Source of the DNA: Novosphingobium sp. AP12
GTDB taxonomy: Bacteria; Pseudomonadota; Alphaproteobacteria; Sphingomonadales; Sphingomonadaceae
Direction: 5' to 3'
Assembly: GCF_000281975.1 (NCBI RefSeq)
Contig: NZ_AKKE01000124.1
Coordinates: 1 to 43,880 of the forward strand
DNA length: 43,880 nucleotides
In this document: in pieces, positions 19,166-27,757 of the stretch
How positions within the stretch are numbered: position 1 is the stretch's first letter
Layout of the letters: each line of letters begins with the position of its first letter
Translations under genes and position numbers: made by a program
The notes under the pieces: model-generated
What the model saw: only the letters and a program-made list of their open reading frames with translations
Databases searched by the model: none
What the model was told of the DNA's origin: nothing

Positions 19166-19930
19166 GTGGTGGGGGACGAACCCGAGGTGGCTGATTCAGG
19201 CCACCTCGCTGCCTTGTCGCCGTCGCTGTCGGCGGCGGTCACGGGGGCCTGCGCGGCGGTCAGCCACAACGTCAACGGGCAGAAGCTTGGCCGCAAGGGC
19301 AGGGTGACGCGAGAGCGCATCCTGGCGGCCGCGATCGAATTGATCGAGGCGTCGGAGGAACCGGTGACGCTGGGCCGCGTCGCCGTCCACGCCTCGCTCG
19401 GGATGACCTCGGTCTACAACTACTTCACCGACATGACCGAACTGCTGCTCGCCGCGCTTGAGCCGGTCATGGCGACGGCCGAGGACGACTACCTCTCGGT
19501 CCTACAGGAGCGTTGGCCTGACGAGGCCCTGTTCGAGCACTGCTACCGCTTCGTGCGGCGCTACCATGGCTTCTGGCTGCGCCACTCGCGCCTACTCCAC
19601 ATGCGCAACGCGCTGGCGGACCAGCAGGACGCGCGCATGATGCACCACCGCATCGAGAGCAGCCGTCCGATCATCGGCCTTCTCGTCAGCCAGATGGGCG
19701 CGGAGCCGCTCGGCCTGGGCCCGCATACCTCGATGGCGACCATGCTGATGATCGGCATCGAACGCTCGGTTACTCTGGTTACCGACCGCGAACTGCGCCG
19801 ACTCGTCGAGATGGGACCGGAAGTCAGCGAGGACCGCTACCTCGTTCCCGGCGCGCGGCTCATGGAGTTTGCGATCAGCGATGCTCGGGCAGGCGGGGCC
19901 GAGCGCGAGCCGATCGCCTTGCTGGACTGA
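19166..19930 (+). CDS. TetR-family transcriptional regulator
   Basis: 254-residue TetR-type regulator with helix-turn-helix TRERILAAAIELIEASEEP, then LGRVAVHASLGMTSVYNYFTDMTELLLAAL. The C-terminal half carries LLHMRNALADQQDARMM and other helices typical of the ligand domain. A GTG at 19166 is preferred because AGGGGGGG lies just before it; the frame continues upstream into the aldehyde dehydrogenase gene without family similarity. The first ~40 residues before the helix-turn-helix are unusually long. It is adjacent to the aldehyde dehydrogenase and may regulate it. Confidence 0.85.
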   Translation: MVGDEPEVADSGHLAALSPSLSAAVTGACAAVSHNVNGQKLGRKGRVTRERILAAAIELIEASEEPVTLGRVAVHASLGMTSVYNYFTDMTELLLAALEPVMATAEDDYLSVLQERWPDEALFEHCYRFVRRYHGFWLRHSRLLHMRNALADQQDARMMHHRIESSRPIIGLLVSQMGAEPLGLGPHTSMATMLMIGIERSVTLVTDRELRRLVEMGPEVSEDRYLVPGARLMEFAISDARAGGAEREPIALLD

Positions 19931-19984
19931 GGGCACACGATGTGTCCGGCCGGGTTCGGGCGAGCCATTCACCCCGCCCAAAAG

Positions 19985-20016
19985 AAAAGGCGGCGCCCGC
20001 CGGGCACCGCCTTTTT
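19985..20016. terminator. Bidirectional intrinsic terminator
   Basis: Strong GC hairpin: AAAAGGCGG pairs with CCGCCTTTT, and GCCC with GGGC, with one C/A mismatch and a GCC loop, flanked by A-run and T-run. It lies between the convergent TetR gene and purC and fits termination from both sides. Confidence 0.9.
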
Positions 20017-20036
20017 CGTTCGACCTCTGGCAGCGC

Positions 20037-20819
20037 TTACTTGCCGCGCAGCTTGCGGTGCTTGGTCAGGTCGAGGACTTCGCTCGGGTTCGCATCGTCC
20101 TGCAGCAGGCCAAGGCGGCGGGCGACTTCCTGGTAGGCTTCCTCTTCGCCGCCGAGGTCGCGGCGGAAGCGGTCCTTGTCGAGCTTCTCGCCGGTGGTCA
20201 TGTCCCACAGGCGGCAGCCGTCGGGGCTGATCTCGTCGGCGAGGATCACGCGGCTGTAGTCGCCGTCCCAGATGCGTCCGAATTCGAGCTTGAAGTCGAC
20301 GAGGCGGATATTGATCGCCGCGAACATGCCCGCCATGAAGTCGTTCACGCGGATCGCCATGGCGGCGATGTCCTGCATCTCGTCGTTGTTGGCCCAGCCG
20401 AAGCACGCGATGTGTTCTTCGGCGACCATCGGATCGCCGAGTGCGTCATCCTTGAAGTAGTATTCGATCAGCGTGTGCGGCAGCATCTCCCCCTCGGGTA
20501 TGCCGAGGCGCTTGGAGATCGAGCCGGCGGCCACGTTACGCACCACGACTTCGATCGGGATGATCTCGACCTGGCGGACAAGCTGCTCGCGCATGTTGAG
20601 GCGGCGGATGAAGTGGTTGGGCACGCCGATGTGGTTGAGGCGCGTGAACACATACTCGCTGATGCGGTTGTTGATCACGCCCTTGCCCTGGATGGTGCCC
20701 TTCTTCTGCGCGTTGAACGCAGTGGCGTCATCCTTGAAGTACTGGATCAGCGTGCCGGGCTCGGGACCTTCATAGAGGATCTTGGCCTTGCCTTCGTAGA
20801 TCTGGCGGCGACGGGACAT
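20037..20819 (-). CDS. purC: Phosphoribosylaminoimidazole-succinocarboxamide (SAICAR) synthase
   Basis: 260-residue purine biosynthesis enzyme joining CAIR and aspartate with ATP. Motifs: [73 protein letters not shown] and [14 protein letters not shown]. Length is the family norm. Of two close ATGs (20825 and 20819), the second has AAGGA at eight bases and is chosen. It stands alone here, ending against a bidirectional terminator; the other pur genes are not in the window. The 190-base gap to the divergent MaoC-like gene holds both promoters. Confidence 0.96.
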   Translation of the reverse strand: MSRRRQIYEGKAKILYEGPEPGTLIQYFKDDATAFNAQKKGTIQGKGVINNRISEYVFTRLNHIGVPNHFIRRLNMREQLVRQVEIIPIEVVVRNVAAGSISKRLGIPEGEMLPHTLIEYYFKDDALGDPMVAEEHIACFGWANNDEMQDIAAMAIRVNDFMAGMFAAINIRLVDFKLEFGRIWDGDYSRVILADEISPDGCRLWDMTTGEKLDKDRFRRDLGGEEEAYQEVARRLGLLQDDANPSEVLDLTKHRKLRGK

Positions 20820-21009
20820 GCGCATGGTCCTTGAAACGACATAAGAGCAAACCCCGGCGATCGAGCCGCTTTGGCGACTTCCACGGCCGGGGCATTCGAG
20901 CGCGCATATAGTGCAACCGGGGTCAAAAGCAAACTGCCCGAAGGAGACTTGGTGACAGGCTCCGCCTTGGGCAGGATGGGCGGCGATATAACACCGGCGG
21001 AGCAGGGAC

Positions 21010-21477
21010 ATGGACGAAGAGACCGCCGGATCGATCGCGGACTGGGTCGCGCAGGTCGTCGGAAGACCGAAAGTGTCGGACTGGGTCCTTGTGGACGATG
21101 CCATGATCGCCGGATTCGCCGACGTCACCCGGGACTGGAACTTCCTCCACACCGATGAGGAGGCGGCGCAGGAGGTCGGCATGGAGCGCACGATCGCGCA
21201 TGGCTTTCTGACGCTGTCGCTGATGTCGCCGATGCGCATGGACGCGGGGATGGAGCCTTGCCCGGGTATGCGCATGGCGATGAACTACGGGCTCGACGCG
21301 GTGCGCTTCCTTTCTCCCGTCTATGCGGGAGACCGGATCAGGGGCCATTTCCGGACGCGGGAGATCGCCGAGACGCAGCCGGGGCGCTACCGTGAGACGG
21401 TGGAGGCCAGCGTGGAAATAGAGGGGCAGGCACGTCCGGCGCTCGTCGCGACGTGGATAGCGCTCTATCTGAGCTGA
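21010..21477 (+). CDS. MaoC-like (R)-specific enoyl-CoA hydratase family protein
   Basis: 155-residue hot-dog-fold protein. The hydratase-type motif is [12 protein letters not shown], followed by [13 protein letters not shown], matching the conserved Asp/His pair of (R)-hydratases; the usual N in the D-X-N-X-hydrophobic-H pattern is present as DWNFLH. Substrate is an acyl-CoA by family knowledge, otherwise unknown. The ATG at 21010 follows GGAGCAGG. It is divergent from purC and ends four bases from the end of the convergent phosphatase gene, so no separate terminator lies between them. Confidence 0.86.
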   Translation: MDEETAGSIADWVAQVVGRPKVSDWVLVDDAMIAGFADVTRDWNFLHTDEEAAQEVGMERTIAHGFLTLSLMSPMRMDAGMEPCPGMRMAMNYGLDAVRFLSPVYAGDRIRGHFRTREIAETQPGRYRETVEASVEIEGQARPALVATWIALYLS

Positions 21478-21481
21478 CGGT

Positions 21482-21949
21482 TTAGCGCTGCAACTCGGCG
21501 ACGAGATGGCGGGCCGCCTCGCTGACCTGCCGCCAGGTTTCCTCGAAGCCCTCGGGGCCGCCGTAGTAAGGATCGGCTACGTCCTGCCCGGACAGGCCCG
21601 GCACGTGGTCGAGCAGCAGCGACAGTCGCGCCGGGGCGCCAGGAAGGGCGATGCGTTCGAGATCGGCGAGATTCGCGGCGTCCAAAGCGAGGATGCGGTC
21701 GAAACGGTGGAAGTCGCTGGGGCTCACCTGCCGGGCGCGGTAGGCGCGGATGTCGATGCCGTGCCGCTGCGCTTCGTCACAGGATCGCGGGTCGGGGCCC
21801 TTGCCGATATGCCATGCGCCGGTGCCGGCCGAATCGACCACCACGTCAAGGCCCACCGCCTCGGCCTCGCGCCGCAGGGCGGCTTCGGCGAGGGGCGAGC
21901 GGCAGATGTTGCCCAGGCAGACGAAGAGTACCGAGGGAGCTTGCGACAT
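21482..21949 (-). CDS. Low-molecular-weight protein tyrosine phosphatase
   Basis: 155-residue LMW-PTP/arsenate-reductase-fold phosphatase. The catalytic P-loop is FVCLGNICRSPL with Cys11-X5-Arg17, and the general acid Asp126 is in DPYYGG. No arsenate-reductase cysteine pair is apparent, so a protein or small-molecule phosphatase is the better call. The ATG at 21949 agrees with the family N-terminus. A possible 49-residue gene lies 35 bases upstream on the same strand. Confidence 0.93.
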   Translation of the reverse strand: MSQAPSVLFVCLGNICRSPLAEAALRREAEAVGLDVVVDSAGTGAWHIGKGPDPRSCDEAQRHGIDIRAYRARQVSPSDFHRFDRILALDAANLADLERIALPGAPARLSLLLDHVPGLSGQDVADPYYGGPEGFEETWRQVSEAARHLVAELQR

Positions 21950-21984
21950 GACCCGGCAATAGCGCGCCGCGTCGTGCGCGTCAC

Positions 21985-22133
21985 TCAGTGATGGCCGAGC
22001 AGCCGGCGCAGGATCGAAGGCGCTTCCATGGGCTGGATGGGGCCATGGATACGGCGGCGCATCAGAGGGTCCTGTGGGGTGCGGGCGCTCCAGAGACGGC
22101 GGGCCCCATCGTTGCGATCATTCGACAAGGCCA
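21985..22133 (-). CDS. Possible small basic protein
   Basis: 49-codon frame encoding an arginine-rich peptide (RRRIHGPIQPMEAPSILRRL in the middle) of unknown role. Support: ATG at 22133 with GGAG nine bases upstream, C/G-biased third positions like the neighbouring genes, and a position 35 bases before the phosphatase gene on the same strand. Against: very short, no recognised family. Nothing else is seen in the 282-base gap between the phosphatase start and the kinase end. Confidence 0.4.
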
Positions 22134-22231
22134 TGGCTTTGCTCCGTGCGTTGGGTTCCGTTCGGGGAGCCAAATGCGTCAGCGCGGCTATGGTTTCAGG
22201 GGGTCGGGCGGAATGTCTTTCGAAAACGCAT

Positions 22232-24052
22232 CTACCTCAGCACGGCGTTTGCCTGGGCTGCGAGGCGCAGGATCATTTCCCGCACTTCGGAGGTGAGGAA
22301 GGGCTTGCCCAGCATGGGCCGGGCGGCGTGGCCATGGGGGAGGTGGTCGCGGTCGTAGCCGCTGACGAAAGCGAAGGGCGTGTCACGGGCGGCGAGGAGG
22401 TCAGCGACGAGGTCGATCTTCTCACCGTTGAGATTGCCGTCCAGCAGGGCGAGGTCGGGCCGTTCGCTGCGGATCATCGCGAGCGCCTGCTCGCACGAGG
22501 AAGCCGGGCCGATGGCGATGGCGCCGCCGTCCTCGATCTCCATCATCAGTTCCATCGCGACCAGCGGTTCGTCCTCGACCACGAGGATGCGCATCGGGGG
22601 CAGGCTGTCGGAAGCTGCGGCGGGCGAAGGCGGTGCGACCTCAACCGTGGCGGGCGCCGGCGGGGATGCGACCGCGCTGGCCGCCAGCGGCAGGGTCATC
22701 GCCCAGCGCACACCTTCCGGCGCGAAGTCCGAGGTGATGCGCGCGCCGTCGCCGGCCATGCTGTGCTGGATCAGGGTGGAGCCGAAACCGCGCCGCTCGG
22801 GCGGGGAGACCGGCGGGCCGCCGTTTTCCGCCCATTCGAGAGAGAGCACGCCGTCCTTGAGCTTCCAGCCCAGGCTCACCGTGCCGGTCCCATTCGAAAG
22901 AGCGCCGTACTTATGCGCGTTGGTGGCGAGTTCGTGGAAGATCAGCGAGAAGCGCAGCGCGAGTTCGGGCGGAAGGTCCACCTCGGGTCCGTTGAGCAGC
23001 AGCCGGTCCTCGCTGACCGCACCGATGGCGACCTGGTCTGCGATGAGGGCGCGCAGGCCCGCGCTTTCCCATGTCGTGGCGCTCAGCATGGAGTGGGCGC
23101 GGGAGAGGGCCTGGAGGCGGCCGGTGAAGGCGTCCTGGAATTCCTTTTCGGAGCGGGCGTGGCGGAAGCCCTGCGAGGCGATCGCCTGGACCGTCGCCAG
23201 CGTGTTCTTCACGCGGTGGTTCAGCTCGCCGATGAGAAGGCGCTGGGTGTCTTCGGCGCGGCGGCGTTCGGTCACGTCGAGCAGTTCGATCATGACGCTG
23301 CCGGGCCTGCGGCCATTGCCGGCGAGCGAGGAGCAGTACCACTCGCCTTCGCGCAGGGCGCCGTCGGCGCGGGAAAAACGGTGCTCCTGCATGGCGCGCC
23401 GATCGCCGCCTTCTAGCAGCGCGTTCATTCCTGCGAGAAACACCTCGCGCCCGCCATTGAGCGGGATGAACGGTGCGTCGGCGAGGCTCAGCCCGAGCAT
23501 TTCGGAGGCGGGATAGCCCACCATGCGCTCGGCGCTGCGATACCAGCCGACGATGCGCAGGGTCGAATCGATTTCCAGCATGGCCAGTGGCGAGTTGTCG
23601 CCATGCGCGCGCAGGCGGCCCAGCGCGGCGCCGAGTTCGTCGCGCTGGACAGCAATCTCGCGGCGCTGACGAGCGAGCTCGACGAACACTGCGACCTTGG
23701 AATTGAGCACCGTGATGTCGAGGGGCTTCAGGAGGTAGTCGACCGCGCCGGTCTCGAACCCGCGAAACTTGCGACGTTCATCCGTGGCGACCGCGGTAAG
23801 GAAGATGATGGGAACGCCGCGCGTGCGCTCGGTCCCGCGCATCAGTTCGGCGAGCTCGAAACCGTCCATCTCGGGCATCTGCACGTCGAGCAGCGCGAGG
23901 GCAAAGTCCTGCCTCAAGAGCAGTTCCAGCGCCTCGAGCCCTGAGGACGCGGTGACCAGTTCGACGCCGGGCTGGTCGAGCGCGGCTTCAAGCGCGATCA
24001 GGTTCTCCCGGATGTCGTCGACGGCGAGGATCTTGATGGGTTCATTCGGCAA
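22232..24052 (-). CDS. Hybrid sensor protein: REC - PAS - HWE histidine kinase - REC
   Basis: 606-residue cytosolic signalling protein with no membrane segments. An N-terminal receiver domain has Asp56 (ALLDVQMPEMDG). A PAS domain spans roughly residues 145-265 (LRIVGWYRSAERMVGY). The HWE-family kinase core has His279 in GELNHRVKNTLA, N-box HELATNAHKYGAL and the family's W-X-E in LEWAENGG (407-409). A second receiver has phosphoacceptor Asp538 (LALLDGNLNGE). A TTG start at 24052 is proposed: AGGAGG lies six bases before it and the receiver domain begins directly afterwards, whereas the frame further upstream is arginine/proline-rich. It overlaps the stop of the upstream unknown gene by 11 bases, suggesting coupling. 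Confidence 0.88.
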   Translation of the reverse strand: MPNEPIKILAVDDIRENLIALEAALDQPGVELVTASSGLEALELLLRQDFALALLDVQMPEMDGFELAELMRGTERTRGVPIIFLTAVATDERRKFRGFETGAVDYLLKPLDITVLNSKVAVFVELARQRREIAVQRDELGAALGRLRAHGDNSPLAMLEIDSTLRIVGWYRSAERMVGYPASEMLGLSLADAPFIPLNGGREVFLAGMNALLEGGDRRAMQEHRFSRADGALREGEWYCSSLAGNGRRPGSVMIELLDVTERRRAEDTQRLLIGELNHRVKNTLATVQAIASQGFRHARSEKEFQDAFTGRLQALSRAHSMLSATTWESAGLRALIADQVAIGAVSEDRLLLNGPEVDLPPELALRFSLIFHELATNAHKYGALSNGTGTVSLGWKLKDGVLSLEWAENGGPPVSPPERRGFGSTLIQHSMAGDGARITSDFAPEGVRWAMTLPLAASAVASPPAPATVEVAPPSPAAASDSLPPMRILVVEDEPLVAMELMMEIEDGGAIAIGPASSCEQALAMIRSERPDLALLDGNLNGEKIDLVADLLAARDTPFAFVSGYDRDHLPHGHAARPMLGKPFLTSEVREMILRLAAQANAVLR

Positions 24053-24380
24053 AGGCCGCCTCCTGCACGTCGTGGGTGTTGCGGCGCCAGCGCGCGCTCT
24101 GCGCGAAGGAACTGATCGTTTCCTTCGAGCCGAGGCCTGGGAAACCGCCGGGAGGCAAGGATTGTGCGAAGAGGCCGGGCGCCGGGTCCTGCGTCGCGTG
24201 GTGGAGGTCCATAAGGACATTGTGGCGGCATACCAGCCGCACCTCAAAGAATACCGCGTCGGCGGCACACTGATGGTCGGCCAGCGAACCCCGCCGCCCG
24301 GCGCTGCCGGCGCGCTTAATCTCGACGATGTCGGCCTCGGCGTTGGCGAGGACCCGTGGGTTCGGCTGCGAGCGCACCAT
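24042..24380 (-). CDS. Hypothetical protein overlapping the hybrid kinase gene
   Basis: 112-residue frame of unknown function, no family recognised. Third codon positions are strongly C/G-biased, as in real genes of this window. It runs straight into the kinase gene, overlapping its TTG start by 11 bases, so the two would be one operon. The sequence VRLVCRHNVLMDLHHATQD in the middle has an alternating hydrophobic pattern. The ATG at 24380 is chosen since codons above it lose the bias; the frame could begin as far up as 24467. The ribosome-binding site is weak. The 240 bases from 24381 to 24620 show no gene and must hold the promoters for this operon and the divergent Tad-type genes. Confidence 0.5.
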   Translation of the reverse strand: MVRSQPNPRVLANAEADIVEIKRAGSAGRRGSLADHQCAADAVFFEVRLVCRHNVLMDLHHATQDPAPGLFAQSLPPGGFPGLGSKETISSFAQSARWRRNTHDVQEAAFAE

Positions 24381-24620
24381 CTCTAGTCTTGCGGGAGCAT
24401 GCCACGGCCTATCGGATCGCTCCCCCTCTTGCGCGATCCCCGGATCGGGCATGCAAACGCGCGGCAACGCATTCGGTTCCCGGGCTGACGAGAAAATTGA
24501 CGGTCATCGACGAGGAAGCCCGCGCCAGGCCCGGCATACCCCGCAAAAACTTCCTTAAGACATTGCTGATAACCCCGGCGGATTATCCAGCCTATTCAAG
24601 AAGCGAGCCTGGTTTACAAC

Positions 24621-26372
24621 ATGCGCCAAGCATCTCAATTCGCTGCCCGGCTGTCGCGGGACGCCGGTGGCAACATCTTGCCGATCGCAGCGATCGGGCT
24701 ATTGGTAGGCGCGCTCATCATAGGCTCGGCCGTCGACATGGGTCGTTCCTACCTCGCCAAGGAACAATTGCAGTCGGCATGCGACGCGGGCGTCCTCGCG
24801 GGCCGACGGGCCGTGACCAACAACGGCTTCGACGCCGCCTCCGTGACTGCCGCGAAGGCGTTCTTCAACACCAATTACAACGACAACGCGCAGACCACCC
24901 GGCTGACCAAGTTCGAACCCGTATCGCCCGATGACGGCAATACCGTCACCGCAACGGCGAGCACCGTGCTGGATACGCTGCTGATGCGCGTGTTCCTGAG
25001 GGACAGCTTCAACATCACCGTCAGCTGCGCCAGTTCGATGGGCGTGGGGAATGCCGACGTGATGATGGTGCTCGATACCACGGGATCGATGGCCAACGCG
25101 CTTTCCGGGAGCACGCGCATCGCGGCGCTGCGGACCGCGATGAAGAACTTCTACACGACGATGAGCAATGCGACAGCCAGTTCGAATGCGCGCATCCGCT
25201 ACGGGTTCGTGCCGTTCAGCTCCACCGTCAACGTGGGTCGGCTGCTGATGGACGTCGACACTCGCTACATCGTCGACACTCGCGCCTATCAGTCGCGGAT
25301 ATTCGAGCCCGACGAAGCGAGCGACGACGCGGGCAGCTGGAACCTGTTCTCCAGCACCAGCTATTCTTCCGACACGTGCGGCGGCAACGTTCCTGCCACC
25401 ACAACCAGCGATTCGGGCTCCGGCTCGTCCAAGAGGCAGAACCGCGTCGAGTATTCATGCCGCAAGTACGGTACCAAATACTACGTGTACTCGCGAGACG
25501 TGGTCCGTCCCTACAAGATGCGATACCGGCAGGTCACCTGGCCCACGTCCGTGTTCAAGACTTTCGCCTCGACGGGCACGCCGACCGGAACCAACGGCGC
25601 CAACCAGAACAGCACCTGGGCGGGATGCATCGAGGAACGCACGACCGTCGCCGACTCGAATTTCAGCTATTCGTCCACGACCGGCATCACGCCGAAGGCA
25701 GCGCTCGACGTCAATCTCGACGCCGCTCCGGACGTGGCCAACGATGACACGAAATGGGCGCCCATGTGGCCGCAGCTCACCTACCGCCGCTGGAACAGCC
25801 GCGGCAGCTACACGACCTCCGAGCCGATGTACGACGGCGAGCTGGGCGGAACCTACTGCCCCGTCGCCGCGCGCCTGCTCGGCGAGATGACCAAGACCAA
25901 ATACGATGAATATGTCGACTCGCTGAACCCCAGCGGCGGCACGTATCTCGACGTCGGCATGATCTGGGGTGGCCGCCTGGCCTCGCCGCAGGGCATGTGG
26001 CGGGGGCTGGTCACCGACGATCCCTCCAACGGCGGCGAAGTCGCGCGGCACCTCATCTTCATGACCGACGGCGAGATGGAGCCCAACGCCTACATCCCGC
26101 AGGCCTGGGGCATGGAATACTGGGATCGCCGCGTGACCACCGACATGTCGAAGGACGCCGCGCGCCATACCTCGCGCTTCCTGGCGACGTGTGAGGCGAT
26201 CAAGGACAAGGGCATCCGGGTATGGGTGGTGGCGTTCACCTCCGACCTCAGTGACGATCTCAAGTCCTGCGCGTCGGACAACAGTTCCTATCTCGCCACC
26301 AGTGCGACCGACCTGAACACTGCGTTCCAGGAAATCGCCAAGCAGGTGGGCGAACTGCGGGTCGTCCAGTGA
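24621..26372 (+). CDS. TadG-like pilus-assembly protein with von Willebrand A domain
   Basis: 583-residue Tad/Flp-type protein. One N-terminal membrane segment (NILPIAAIGLLVGALIIGSA, residues 18-37) with the conserved DMGRSYLAKEQLQSACDAG after it, as in TadG/Tad-domain proteins. A vWA domain follows with MIDAS motif LDTTGSM (151-157), and a later TDGEMEPN. The region between (residues ~230-400) is rich in Ser, Thr, Tyr and Cys and probably lies outside the cell or in the periplasm. The stop overlaps the next start by four bases (GTGA). The ATG at 24621 has only a weak ribosome-binding site. No Tad secretion ATPase, secretin or prepilin peptidase is nearby. Confidence 0.86.
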   Translation: MRQASQFAARLSRDAGGNILPIAAIGLLVGALIIGSAVDMGRSYLAKEQLQSACDAGVLAGRRAVTNNGFDAASVTAAKAFFNTNYNDNAQTTRLTKFEPVSPDDGNTVTATASTVLDTLLMRVFLRDSFNITVSCASSMGVGNADVMMVLDTTGSMANALSGSTRIAALRTAMKNFYTTMSNATASSNARIRYGFVPFSSTVNVGRLLMDVDTRYIVDTRAYQSRIFEPDEASDDAGSWNLFSSTSYSSDTCGGNVPATTTSDSGSGSSKRQNRVEYSCRKYGTKYYVYSRDVVRPYKMRYRQVTWPTSVFKTFASTGTPTGTNGANQNSTWAGCIEERTTVADSNFSYSSTTGITPKAALDVNLDAAPDVANDDTKWAPMWPQLTYRRWNSRGSYTTSEPMYDGELGGTYCPVAARLLGEMTKTKYDEYVDSLNPSGGTYLDVGMIWGGRLASPQGMWRGLVTDDPSNGGEVARHLIFMTDGEMEPNAYIPQAWGMEYWDRRVTTDMSKDAARHTSRFLATCEAIKDKGIRVWVVAFTSDLSDDLKSCASDNSSYLATSATDLNTAFQEIAKQVGELRVVQ

Positions 26373-26983
26373 GGGGCGCGGTGCGTACCCCCGGCCTTAG
26401 CGCGCTACACCGACGTTGCCGCGATGACGAGCGCGGGGCCACCGTGATCGAGTTCGCGGTCGCGGCGCCGATCCTCATCGCGCTGCTGCTGGGCATCTAC
26501 GATATGGGGCACTGGGCTTACCTGACGGCGGTCCTGCGCGGTGCGGTCAACCAGGCGGGGCGCAGCGATGCGCTGGAAACCGCCGATACCGCCAAGGCCG
26601 ATGCCTATGTCTCCAGTATCATCAAGGGCGTGGCGCCGGGAGCCACGGTCGTTTCCAAGCGCGTCAGCTACTACGACTTCGCCGACATCAAGCGCGCGGA
26701 AGCGTGGAACGACAAGAACGGCAACGGGATCTGCGACAACTCGGAAGGCTATACCGACGAGAACAAGAACGGCCGTTGGGATGCCGATATCGGCTCCAGC
26801 AACAACGGCGGGGCCAACGACGTCGTGCTCTACACCGTGACGGTGACCTATACTCCCATATTCTTCAATCCCTTCGGCGGCAGCAAGAACGCCGCACGGA
26901 CCATCAGCGCGAGTGCGGTCAAGAAGAACCAGCCTTACGCGCTGCAGGCGAAGTACGGCTCGGAGGCGGGTAAGTGCACCTGA
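26369..26983 (+). CDS. TadE-like pseudopilin with calcium-loop-like repeats
   Basis: 204-residue TadE-family minor pseudopilin. A charged leader DDERG precedes the hydrophobic helix ATVIEFAVAAPILIALLLG, with the conserved glutamate five residues after the likely cut site, as in type IV prepilins. Unusually, two loops resembling EF-hand/dockerin calcium sites follow: DKNGNGICDNSE (residues 115-126) and DENKNGRWDAD (130-140). The GTG at 26369 overlaps the TadG-like stop. The last ten bases overlap the next gene. Probably membrane-anchored with its large domain outside the inner membrane. Confidence 0.82.
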   Translation: MRGAVRTPGLSALHRRCRDDERGATVIEFAVAAPILIALLLGIYDMGHWAYLTAVLRGAVNQAGRSDALETADTAKADAYVSSIIKGVAPGATVVSKRVSYYDFADIKRAEAWNDKNGNGICDNSEGYTDENKNGRWDADIGSSNNGGANDVVLYTVTVTYTPIFFNPFGGSKNAARTISASAVKKNQPYALQAKYGSEAGKCT

Positions 26984-27633
26984 TGGGCAGGTTCCTCAAC
27001 CTCGCCGCATTCGCTGGCCGCCTGCGGGACGATACGCGCGCGGTCTCGTTCGTTGAATTTGCGCTGATCCTGCCGATCATCATCACGCTGGGTTTCTACG
27101 GCGCGGAACTGGCCTTCATGGCGACGGTCAACATGCAGATCGGCCAGCTTGCCTCGTCCGTCGCCGACAATGCCTCGCGCCTCGGCCAGACCGACAACAG
27201 CGCGGTCACGCCGACGATCAGCGAGACGCTGGTGGATTCGGTCATGACCGGCGCGCTCGTGGAAGGGGCGGGCATCAAGTTCGAATCGAGCGGCCGCATC
27301 ATCCTGTCGAGCCTCGAATTAGATGACAGCACGGGGCGGCAGTACATCCATTGGCAGCGCTGTCGCGGCAATCTGAAGGTCGTATCGAAGTACGGGGCGG
27401 CGGGCGCGGGGCTGACCGGCACCAAGCTCAATGGCATGGGCAACCCGGCGATCACCGCGAACTCCAAGTCGGCGGTGATGTTCGTGGAGGTCTACTACAC
27501 CTACCAGCCTCTGTTCGGGACGATGTTCGTGGGCAAGCCGAACTTTCGCCGTGAAGCTGCCTTCATCATTCGCGACGACCGCAACCTCGGGCCAGGCGTG
27601 ACCGGCGGCAACGGCAAGTCGCTCTGCACCTGA
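26974..27633 (+). CDS. TadE-like pseudopilin
   Basis: 219-residue TadE-family protein. Leader RLRDDTRA, then VSFVEFALILPIIITLGFYG with the family glutamate; the rest (VNMQIGQLASSVADNASRLG) is typical of TadE/TadF. It carries no calcium-like loops, unlike its neighbour. A GTG at 26974 is preferred because GGAGGCGGG lies at good distance; the alternative ATG at 26983 overlaps the preceding stop as TGATG. It ends the three-gene Tad-type unit; 124 bases follow before the next gene. Confidence 0.82.
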   Translation: MHLMGRFLNLAAFAGRLRDDTRAVSFVEFALILPIIITLGFYGAELAFMATVNMQIGQLASSVADNASRLGQTDNSAVTPTISETLVDSVMTGALVEGAGIKFESSGRIILSSLELDDSTGRQYIHWQRCRGNLKVVSKYGAAGAGLTGTKLNGMGNPAITANSKSAVMFVEVYYTYQPLFGTMFVGKPNFRREAAFIIRDDRNLGPGVTGGNGKSLCT

Positions 27634-27757
27634 AGCTAGCTTAGTTCGCGCGGCCGGAGAAATAATCGCGCTGCATGGAGTAACAATGCGTCTTCGCGCC
27701 GTATCGATCTTGCTTTAAGGGAATGTCCCTGAGAGAGGCAAGAAAGGGTCAACAGAC

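Noticed and set aside
22028..23416. Long open frame on the + strand (462 codons)
   Set aside because: It runs antisense to the hybrid kinase, whose REC, PAS and HWE motifs are unmistakable; the + frame has arginine/alanine-rich low-complexity sequence only.
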